A stretch of DNA of 11,457 nucleotides, taken from the NCBI RefSeq assembly GCF_001949145.1, contig NW_019091402.1, positions 504,353-515,809 on the forward strand, read 5' to 3'. The DNA comes from Acanthaster planci (lineage: Eukaryota > Echinodermata > Asteroidea > Valvatida > Acanthasteridae). Shown one piece after another: positions 9,201 to 11,457 of the stretch (position 1 is the stretch's first letter; each line of letters opens with the position of its first letter). A program made the position numbers and the translations under genes. The notes below the pieces were generated by a model. That model saw only the letters and a program-made list of their open reading frames with translations. It was not told the DNA's origin and made no database searches.

Positions 9201-11217
9201 AATCACCCCAGGGGCGATTTCGATGGATGCTCAACACTTGGTGCAAGTGTTGACGCGTATATGGAAAGGCGTCTTAAAAGTTCATAATCCTTGCGCACAG
9301 TATCCATTTCAGCTTGTCAAAGTGTTGCACAGATGTGAATTTTTTTAACATTGTTTGCCCAGGTCAATGCTGTGATTTACAAAGACTTTTTTTTTCTTTC
9401 CGACCAAGAGCGAAAAGCTGTCAAAGCTTGCACGTACATCTCTCTCTCTCCAGTAGACCCGTTTGAAGAGACTACTGAGTGGTTTCCAATGTCAACATAG
9501 TCGTTTGGTTTCCATAGTAATTTTTTCTTGCGGTTGCTACGGTTTCCTTGCACTTTACCATCTACTGTAATACCTTTGCAGAATTCCTAAGCAACAAGAA
9601 GAACCAGCCTCGAGGAGTTGAACAGCAACTGCGAGCCAGTAAAACATCCCATTTCCTCCTTCCATTTTGAAAAACAATTTCCAATCAAAGAAAATACTAA
9701 ATTGGTGTTTTGTGCCGACGCCTCCCCATACTGCAGTTTGGATACCAGCGCAGTGACATTCATTCATTAAAATGGCATGTCATAAATTTATTATTATTAT
9801 AATTCTTTTATTGTAAAGTCAACCTTCCTAAAATCTTAGATTCTGCTTTGCAGAATAGCAGATTGATTCTCTAGAAAATTTATTTTTTAAGGGAAAAACT
9901 TGTTTTGACCCATCCTTCCCTTTGTGCAATCTGTGGTCCTGTCGGATCAGCTTCAGTTTATTATGGTTTGAGATACTGGATCAAGACTTTCTCGCCTGCT
10001 ATAAAAGTCCAAAGACATTGATACAAGACTTTTTTAAAACTTTGTCACAGTTCCCACACTTTGCTATGTCTTAGAATCCTTTAAGCGAGACTTGTATCTA
10101 TCTTATCCTTTCACCTCAGGAGCTTTGGGAGAGAAAGACGACATGCTAGGCTTCCTGACGGCCTATGACAGCTATCTGAAAAAAGAACAGGATCCAATGA
10201 CCAACATCAGTGAACCTATGTTCTCATGTAATGAGCTGTCTTCCTGTCACAAACCTCCCCTGCTGTCGATTCTAAACTGAACCGATGTATCACTCTCCTT
10301 AGTCCTAGAATTTGGGGAATCTCAGATTCAGGGCTGTGAAGTTATTTCCTAATACCTGAATTCAGTCTTGGAAACTAATCTAATATTTCCAAGATCATTT
10401 CATTGTGAACTTTGCAACGTTTACAGCGTTGCACCGAGGTTGTGCCATACTTGAAATTTTGAGCCTTGAATACTGTCTTGTGATAGGGACCTTTGGGTTC
10501 GGCTTGTAATAATTTTGCATTAACCTCGTTCAGGAGTAGGAAAAACAACAGGAACTGTAGTTGGTCGACCAATCAGCTTTTCTTATGCCACGTGACCTGT
10601 TGCAGGCGTTGTGATTGGATCTTTCAAATGCGATTCATATCTCAAGAACTGCTGGGGGTGGAATACCGAGAACTCTAAAAATGTATTTTTTGAGAATGAT
10701 GCCTGTCATTTGCAAACAAAAATACAATTCAGGAATGTTATTTGATTCGTTTTGTCCTCACTTTTTCCCCCAACAGCTCAAGCAATTACCAACAGAGCCA
10801 AGTTTGAAACCATCCACGACTTGAAATCAGCATACGAGAGTAATTCACTTCAAGCTTTGTCTTACTTTGTAAATAGAGAGTAAATACTCTGGAAGATTCA
10901 AAATCCTGTCAGTCTGTCTTAACCGACGTTATCGCCTCCGTAGTGAAGACTTCACTGAGTTTTGCCCGAGGAACAACAAATAAAGAATGAAACAGTATTT
11001 ACTGCATCTTTAAAAAGTTGTCAGGGAAGGTCTCTTCAGCTTCTGTAACCTTTTCCCTCTATGTATATGTCATGATTGGAGGGCAAGATGTAACTTATTA
11101 CAGTGTTTGTCTTTCAGATTCAGCAGCAGCAATCTCAGACTCATCACTCTTTTTCATCAATCATTCTTATTTCAGTTTTTAAAGAGCATGTTGAGAAAGA
11201 AGAGCAGCAAAAGAATG
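195..11217 (+). CDS. CSPP1: CSPP1-like centrosome/spindle protein gene, partial, 23 exons
   Basis: This is a spliced gene model covering the whole window, open at both ends: exon coordinates are given in the entries below. All 22 introns are GT...AG, and the joined frame runs 569 codons without a stop. Visible protein order: basic and proline-rich segment (residues 1-103), charged coiled-coil segment (about 105-150), P/Q-rich linker (156-235), aromatic RNPMDPDP motif (about 255-268), glycine motif GGAVLGKDG (about 289-298), disordered basic region (320-432), and a helical charged region (434-569). Known family: vertebrate CSPP1 is a microtubule-associated protein of centrosomes, spindle poles and the ciliary axoneme. 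The match to CSPP1 is from memory and rests mainly on exons 6, 7 and 9. The part after exon 13 is not clearly CSPP1, so a divergent paralogue or a lineage-specific protein sharing the module is the main alternative. Phase agreement makes the gene structure more certain than the name. Confidence 0.66.
218..647. other. intron 1
   Basis: A 430-nt GT...AG intron, A+T-rich. I see no repeat, RNA gene or extra phase-compatible exon in it. Confidence 0.55.
648..683 (+). CDS. exon 2 (phase 2 to 2)
   Basis: A 36-nt exon lies between the acceptor accacag and a strong donor, CAG|gtgaga. It reads RVRFSDDHNPD with split arginine codons at both ends. One of the other frames has a stop (TGA), which helps fix the phase. 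The product is charged and lacks a recognisable domain. Joined to exon 3 it gives NPDRGYPPPGN, a smooth continuation into the proline-rich segment. Confidence 0.7.
684..1123. other. intron 2 with C-rich tract
   Basis: A 440-nt intron. The notable content is a purine run followed by C runs at about 997-1034 (a run of ten C from 1024). Otherwise it is plain A+T-rich sequence. Confidence 0.7.
1124..1226 (+). CDS. exon 3, proline-rich with TRYDRP motif (phase 2 to 0)
   Basis: A 103-nt exon lies between the acceptor gatcgcag and the donor TGG|gtaaat. It reads GYPPPGNTRYDRPPANRA and then a short acidic/hydrophobic end, LSEPLGYDW. An earlier GT at 1189 (gtaggg) would end the exon in phase 1 and break the join to exon 4, so I chose the GT at 1227. 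The motif TRYDRP occurs again in exon 14. The donor is followed after 16 nt by a foldback hairpin (1243-1327). Confidence 0.78.
1243..1327. repeat. foldback (hairpin) element, MITE-like
   Basis: The left arm 1243-1271 and the right arm 1299-1327 are inverted copies, 25 of 29 positions matching, around a 27-nt loop. The 13 bases nearest the loop (GCAACAAGGTCGT) pair perfectly. All four differences are transitions, as expected of an ageing insertion. I see no clear target duplication and no coding sequence, so it is either a small foldback MITE or the surviving core of one. It starts 16 nt after the exon 3 donor. Confidence 0.75.
1422..1468 (+). CDS. exon 4, Ser/Arg/Gly-rich (phase 0 to 2)
   Basis: A 47-nt exon lies between the acceptor ttatggcag and a strong donor, CAG|gtgaga. 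It reads NISRGGRSRTLPEMD plus AG of an arginine codon. The two other frames contain stops, so the phase is well fixed. It is a basic, probably disordered segment. The SRGGRSR stretch resembles phosphorylatable or methylatable linkers, but no specific site can be claimed. Confidence 0.8.
1469..1988. other. intron 4 with C runs and SINE remnant
   Basis: A 520-nt intron. It holds two C runs (about 1574-1582 and 1597-1604), then the B-box-bearing SINE remnant, then a pyrimidine-rich acceptor. Confidence 0.8.
1640..1760 (+). repeat. possible tRNA-derived SINE remnant
   Basis: GGTTCGAACCC at 1686-1696 is a full RNA polymerase III B box, followed by a TGCCTGCTACACTCC tail. A convincing A box and acceptor-stem pairing are missing, so this is not a tRNA gene. 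A decayed tRNA-derived SINE is the simplest reading. Boundaries are approximate. Confidence 0.35.
1989..2089 (+). CDS. exon 5, linker before the coiled coil (phase 2 to 1)
   Basis: A 101-nt exon lies between the acceptor ttctcctcag and the consensus donor g|gtaagt. It reads QRSNISRAGGNIDNNPP, then RAKSATLSNEEVGIAI. It completes the arginine codon from exon 4 and ends in a glycine codon shared with exon 6. The start NISRAGG echoes NISRGGR of exon 4, a possible small internal duplication. NEEVGI also occurs in vertebrate CSPP1 as I recall it, but at another place in the order, so I give that little weight. Confidence 0.87.
2090..2468. other. intron 5
   Basis: A 379-nt intron with a consensus gtaagt donor. 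I see nothing else in it. Confidence 0.85.
2469..2565 (+). CDS. CSPP1: exon 6, CSPP1-type coiled-coil segment (phase 1 to 2)
   Basis: A 97-nt exon lies between the acceptor tatgacaacag and the donor AG|gttggt. It encodes GNRDTASATRRKKEQYRKEL and then EQQMKETQDAKRR. The pattern RRKxxYRxELxxQM followed by KRREK in exon 7 is the strongest CSPP1-like signal in the window; vertebrate CSPP1 has a very similar stretch, as I remember it. It is highly charged, with heptad-compatible spacing, and is likely helical or coiled coil and part of the microtubule/centrosome-binding region. The donor is not ideal, but its phase fits exon 7 exactly. Confidence 0.88.
2566..2886. other. intron 6
   Basis: A 321-nt intron. 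It contains loosely repeated GGACTTG/AAGTCC-like words (about 2618-2775) but no repeat unit that I can delimit. Confidence 0.8.
2887..2944 (+). CDS. CSPP1: exon 7, end of coiled-coil segment (phase 2 to 0)
   Basis: A 58-nt exon lies between the acceptor tttttgttacag and the donor AAG|gtattt. It reads EKQAEMRINASGANDPTKK, after completing an arginine codon with exon 6. The run KRREK-E-R-ASGAxDP matches the order remembered for vertebrate CSPP1 immediately after its YRxEL coiled coil. The helix probably stops at the Ser-Gly turn. Confidence 0.88.
3092..3333 (+). CDS. exon 8, proline/glutamine/alanine-rich linker (phase 0 to 2)
   Basis: At 242 nt this is the largest exon, between the acceptor ggctcttgcag and the donor gtattg. 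It encodes a low-complexity region with PVPGQQPPLQPP, QQAGAQQAGYQ and PPVPALGLEEAIAKSRLG. The composition predicts an extended, disordered linker. Vertebrate CSPP1 has a proline-rich linker in the same position relative to the coiled coil and the YG-RN motif, so the order agrees with the name even though the residues are not conserved. The base composition is GC-richer than the introns around it. Confidence 0.9.
3465..3562 (+). CDS. CSPP1: exon 9, YYGVRNPMDPDP motif (phase 2 to 1)
   Basis: A 98-nt exon lies between the acceptor ttttcgttgtag and the consensus donor g|gtgagt. It reads PFSLNNYQTTLNATSTDPYM and then YYGVRNPMDPDP. An aromatic-Tyr-Gly-x-Arg-Asn-x-x-Asp-Pro motif is found in vertebrate CSPP1 after its proline-rich linker, as I recall. 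From its 3' end onward every exon in the window is phase 1 to phase 1. Confidence 0.88.
3563..4274. other. intron 9 with SINE-like sequence
   Basis: A 712-nt intron. It carries the SINE-like stretch at about 3600-3770. An acceptor-like CTTTGCAG at 3593-3600 leads straight to a TGA in the required phase and is not an exon border. Confidence 0.8.
3600..3770 (+). repeat. possible decayed SINE with tRNA-like head
   Basis: GGGGGTTCAAAAACCGGCAG (about 3659-3678) resembles a tRNA T-arm and B box. It is followed by a body, TGTCATGGGCAAGTTACTTT (from about 3689). That body resembles a SINE body common in marine invertebrates with a TGGGCAAGGCACTTTAC-like core, as I recall it. The copy is degenerate and its ends cannot be fixed by eye. 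Confidence 0.4.
4275..4337 (+). CDS. exon 10 (phase 1-1, 63 nt)
   Basis: This exon lies between the acceptor gttttttctgtag and the donor G|gtgaat. It reads NLRTARTWIDSMSRSLSRTG, with aspartate and glycine codons split at its ends. The mixed amphipathic and Ser/Arg-rich composition has no named domain. With exon 11 it forms the glycine motif SRTGGAVLG. It comes after a 712-nt intron containing a possible SINE remnant. Confidence 0.82.
4338..4992. other. intron 10
   Basis: A 655-nt intron. Several CAG acceptor-like sites (about 4600, 4785, 4945) open frames that stop within a few codons in phase 1. No repeat or RNA gene was recognised. Confidence 0.75.
4993..5028 (+). CDS. exon 11, glycine motif (phase 1-1, 36 nt)
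   Basis: This small exon lies between the acceptor ttttgcccgcag and the donor G|gtaaaa. It reads AVLGKDGDTFA and, joined to its neighbours, gives GGAVLGKDGDTFADRTNSM. Vertebrate CSPP1 has a stretch of the form GGAxLxDxxGxxxxDxNxM, from memory, which supports both this exon and the next. An internal GT at 5004 (TTGG|gtaaag) could shorten it in the same phase; I prefer the longer form because it restores the motif. Confidence 0.7.
5250..5273 (+). CDS. exon 12 (microexon, phase 1-1, 24 nt)
   Basis: This microexon lies between the acceptor agtttctgccag and the donor G|gtaaag. It reads RTNSMVR with split aspartate and alanine codons at its ends. It supplies the D-x-x-N-x-M end of the glycine motif begun in exon 11. 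An alternative donor at 5267 (gtgcgt) would end the exon in phase 0 and break the chain. Its size makes it a candidate for regulated inclusion. Confidence 0.65.
5274..5570. other. intron 12
   Basis: A 297-nt intron, T-rich. The acceptor-like AACAG at 5366-5370 has only a phase-0 donor after it and does not fit the chain. Nothing else was seen. Confidence 0.7.
5571..5600 (+). CDS. exon 13 (phase 1-1, 30 nt)
   Basis: This short exon lies between a good acceptor, tctctcctcttttcgcag, and the consensus donor G|gtaaga. It reads FMTDIEIAE, hydrophobic and acidic, unlike the basic exons around it. Strong splice sites on both sides support it despite its length. The intron that follows carries the Tc1-like MITE. 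Confidence 0.78.
5601..6500. other. intron 13 carrying the MITE
   Basis: At 900 nt this is the longest intron, nearly half of it the Tc1-type MITE. Without the insertion it would be about 473 nt. The rest is A+T-rich without visible features. Confidence 0.8.
5704..6128. mobile_element. Tc1/mariner-type MITE, 425 bp, TA duplication
   Basis: Both ends begin CAGTCATTTGCAAA read inward and match at 25 of 28 bases (5704-5731 against 6101-6128 reversed). TA flanks the element on both sides (5702-5703 and 6129-6130), the target duplication of Tc1/mariner transposons. The ends also look like Tc1 family ends in fish and frogs (CAGT...TTTGCAAAAGT), from general knowledge. The inside has no transposase frame, so it is non-autonomous. 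It sits in the intron between exons 13 and 14. Confidence 0.85.
6501..6590 (+). CDS. exon 14, Gln-rich with second TRYDRP (phase 1-1, 90 nt)
   Basis: This exon lies between the acceptor atattcatag and the donor CAAG|gtgccc. It reads NQGSYSQPQTPQRQQRQAAG, then VATRYDRPQ. It is glutamine-rich and disordered. The six residues TRYDRP are identical to those of exon 3, which is a reason to trust this 3' end although the donor is weak; CAG|gtgttg at 6561 would cut the motif off. If the donor is not used, the frame runs on to a TAG ending at 6649. Confidence 0.75.
6591..7294. other. intron 14
   Basis: A 704-nt intron. Positions 6675-6785 contain scattered CTAGCCG/GGCTATGGCTAG words on both strands, possibly an old repeat I cannot delimit. 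An open stretch after 6932 has no phase-compatible donor. Confidence 0.7.
7295..7375 (+). CDS. exon 15, basic disordered (phase 1-1, 81 nt)
   Basis: This exon lies between the acceptor ctccaagcag and the donor CAA|gtaatg. It reads QQALTPRQGRRPAQNPNVSQ, then VSPPFA. Further AGs just inside the exon (after AACAG and CAG) would allow acceptor slippage by 5 or 8 nt, but only the first AG keeps the phase. TPRQGRRP is echoed by TRRRTPRQQ in exon 16. Confidence 0.8.
7376..7809. other. intron 15, very A+T-rich
   Basis: A 434-nt intron with A runs and the short tandem duplication at 7602-7666. It holds no gene. Confidence 0.8.
7602..7666. repeat. short imperfect tandem duplication, A+T-rich
   Basis: Two adjacent units of about 32-33 nt both start ATATG and end in AGTTTCAATTA (7602-7631 and 7634-7664). 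They differ at several bases and one small indel. This is a local duplication inside a very A+T-rich part of the exon 15-16 intron. Confidence 0.55.
7810..7905 (+). CDS. exon 16, basic TPRQ segment (phase 1-1, 96 nt)
   Basis: This exon lies between the acceptor aatttctttcag and the donor AAAC|gtatct. It reads NEELDNPPPVQNTITRRRTP, then RQQNQPKAVLK. It shifts from acidic to strongly basic, is likely disordered, and may bind an acidic surface such as tubulin tails; that last point is inference only. Reading through the donor would give an alternative C-terminus that ends at a TGA near 7933. Confidence 0.8.
7906..8221. other. intron 16
   Basis: A 316-nt intron ending in a good polypyrimidine tract. 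I see nothing else in it. Confidence 0.75.
8222..8293 (+). CDS. exon 17, Gly/Thr-rich (phase 1-1, 72 nt)
   Basis: This exon lies between a good acceptor, tttgttttcctctttag, and the donor TCAC|gtaatt. It reads PTVTGVISGGAGPQQSKGKV and then TFS. A run of seven G and a run of five C sit inside it. An inner GT at 8281 (AAA|gtcacc) would end in phase 0 and is not compatible with exon 18. No domain was recognised. Confidence 0.76.
8294..8675. other. intron 17 with T and A runs
   Basis: A 382-nt intron with two T runs of about ten (near 8352 and 8446) and several A runs. No repeat unit was recognised. Confidence 0.75.
8676..8753 (+). CDS. exon 18, start of helical charged region (phase 1-1, 78 nt)
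   Basis: This exon lies between the acceptor cctgcgtttag and the donor AACC|gtaaac. It reads PDPSELPQRPDQLTQATRQF and then QETYN. The tail TQATRQFQETYN looks like the start of a helix. The surrounding open frame goes further in both directions, but the phase-1 donor at 8754 fits the chain. The product is not recognised. Confidence 0.78.
8754..9193. other. intron 18
   Basis: A 440-nt intron. It includes the palindrome CACACGTGTG near 9173-9182. A 158-codon open frame on the minus strand across it looks like chance. Confidence 0.7.
9194..9256 (+). CDS. exon 19 (phase 1-1, 63 nt)
   Basis: This exon lies between the acceptor gcgttgttttcag and the donor ACGC|gtatat. It reads VKITPGAISMDAQHLVQVLT, and with exon 20 gives the amphipathic run DAQHLVQVLTQFLSN, a plausible helix that crosses the splice site. 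The donor is weaker than most here. The frame also stays open past the donor, so the phase match and the helix continuity are the main support. Confidence 0.7.
9257..9581. other. intron 19 with decoy acceptor
   Basis: A 325-nt intron. A TCTCTCTCTCTCCAG tract ending at 9452 looks like a strong acceptor, but what follows has no phase-1 donor before a TAG. Confidence 0.7.
9582..9638 (+). CDS. exon 20 (phase 1-1, 57 nt)
   Basis: This exon lies between the acceptor aatacctttgcag and the donor GCCA|gtaaaa. It reads FLSNKKNQPRGVEQQLRA. It is basic and probably helical at both ends with a Pro-Arg-Gly break in the middle. No family was recognised. It joins exon 21 through a split arginine codon. Confidence 0.78.
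9639..10119. other. intron 20
   Basis: A 481-nt A+T-rich intron with a TTATTATTATTATAATT stretch near 9788. Nothing else was seen. Confidence 0.75.
10120..10227 (+). CDS. exon 21, helical segment FLTAYDSYLKKEQDP (phase 1-1, 108 nt)
   Basis: This is the longest of the phase 1-1 exons, between the acceptor ttatcctttcacctcag and the donor TCAT|gtaatg. It reads ALGEKDDMLGFLTAYDSYLK, then KEQDPMTNISEPMFS. The first half looks like an amphipathic helix with regularly spaced Leu, Phe and Tyr, which suggests a small folded or oligomerising element rather than disorder. I cannot place it in a family. Coding character is clear: it is open, acidic/basic patterned, and flanked by A+T-rich introns. Confidence 0.84.
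10228..10776. other. intron 21 with CCAAT/E-box cluster
   Basis: A 549-nt intron. The CCAAT/CACGTG/ATTGG cluster at 10569-10618 is its only notable content. Confidence 0.75.
10569..10618. promoter_or_regulatory. CCAAT / CACGTG / ATTGG cluster in an intron
   Basis: CCAATCAG at 10569, a CACGTG E-box at 10589-10594 and GTGATTGG ending at 10618 lie within 50 nt. The two CCAAT-type sites face each other around the E-box. NF-Y and bHLH-zip factors bind such sites together in many animal promoters. There is no transcript evidence, so an internal promoter or enhancer is only a possibility. Confidence 0.25.
10777..10839 (+). CDS. exon 22, helical segment AKFETIHDLKSAYE (phase 1-1, 63 nt)
   Basis: This exon lies between a good acceptor, cactttttcccccaacag, and the donor GAGA|gtaatt. 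It reads QAITNRAKFETIHDLKSAYE. Vertebrate CSPP1 has, from memory, a stretch of the form ATFQNVHDFNELK; the likeness is short and may be chance. With exon 23 it gives the long charged helix KSAYEIFKEHVEKEEQQK. Confidence 0.82.
10840..11175. other. intron 22 with upstream alternative acceptor
   Basis: A 336-nt intron. An acceptor-like TGTTTGTCTTTCAG ends at 11117, 58 nt before the chosen one. Confidence 0.7.
11176..11217 (+). CDS. exon 23 (phase 1-1, 42 nt), last in window
   Basis: This exon lies between the acceptor cattcttatttcag and the donor AATG|gtacag. It reads FKEHVEKEEQQKN, a charged helix that continues exon 22. An upstream AG at 11116-11117 would lengthen the exon by 58 nt and bring in an in-frame TAA, so the downstream AG was chosen. 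The frame leaves the exon with one base, so at least one more exon must follow beyond the window unless it lies unrecognised in 11218-11457. Confidence 0.78.
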
Positions 11218-11457
11218 GTACAGTCCTCATGATTGACACCGAATTGGTGTGGACAGAAGTAGCCACGTAGAGCAAAAGTAGTTGTAGAACAGTCCCAGCA
11301 CAAGAAACCCAAACTATGTAGCCCAGTGTGCTCTTCTGAACTTCATCGCCCCTGCTTTATCCCTTCCTAGAGTAACTCCACCTTCCAAACCCAAATGATG
11401 ACACCCAGGGTGACCTTCACTTCATCGCCCCCGCCTTACCTCTTCCTAGAGTAACTT
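11218..11457. other. intron 23, cut by the window end
   Basis: At least 240 nt, of which the last 117 are the start of the 79-bp tandem repeat. No further exon was seen. Confidence 0.65.
11341..11457. repeat. 79-bp-period tandem repeat, cut by window end
   Basis: The segments 11341-11377 and 11420-11456 match at about 33 of 37 bases, beginning CTTCATCGCCCC and ending CTTCCTAGAGTAACT. Their starts are 79 nt apart. Only one full period is visible; the array probably continues to the right. It lies in the intron after exon 23. Confidence 0.6.

Noticed and set aside
9438-9500. Possible exon after TCTCTCTCTCTCCAG, coding-like VDPFEETTEWFP.
   Set aside because: The frame is right for phase 1 at the start, but all GT sites before the TAG are phase 2, so it cannot join exon 20. 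It could still be a rare stop-containing exon.

Overview
This looks like nuclear DNA from an animal. It is about 57-60% A+T by eye, contains no long bacterial-type ORFs, and carries a chain of short exons with canonical GT...AG borders on the + strand. It also holds a Tc1-type MITE, a foldback element and what look like worn tRNA-derived SINEs. The repeat style resembles an invertebrate deuterostome such as a lancelet or hemichordate. That is a weak inference, and no sequence here fixes the species.

One partial gene fills the window. I traced 23 exons from 195 to 11217. Their splice phases agree at every one of the 22 junctions, and the joined frame stays open for 569 codons plus one base. 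Neither the start codon nor the stop codon is inside the window. Exons 6, 7 and 9 (2469-2565, 2887-2944, 3465-3562) recall vertebrate CSPP1, the centrosome and spindle pole associated protein. The evidence is a basic coiled-coil segment with RRKKEQYRKELEQQM, then KRREK and ASGANDP, then a proline/glutamine-rich stretch, then YYGVRNPMDPDP. A glycine motif, GGAVLGKDGDTFA, spread over exons 10-12 also recalls a CSPP1 motif. The comparison is from memory, with no alignment run.

Layout: 195-1468 holds basic, proline-rich exons 1-4. Positions 1989-2944 hold the coiled-coil exons 5-7. Positions 3092-3562 hold the P/Q-rich exon and the RNPMDPDP exon. Positions 4275-11217 hold fourteen consecutive exons that all begin and end in phase 1, each a multiple of three in length (24-108 nt). 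The protein from exon 14 onward is first disordered and basic, then helical and charged (exons 18-23). I do not recognise that part.

The introns hold a 425-bp Tc1-like MITE with TA duplications (5704-6128), a foldback hairpin 16 nt after a splice donor (1243-1327), two possible SINE remnants, a CCAAT/E-box/ATTGG cluster (10569-10618), and the start of a 79-bp-period tandem repeat at the right edge. I found no RNA genes, CRISPR arrays, terminators or convincing minus-strand genes.
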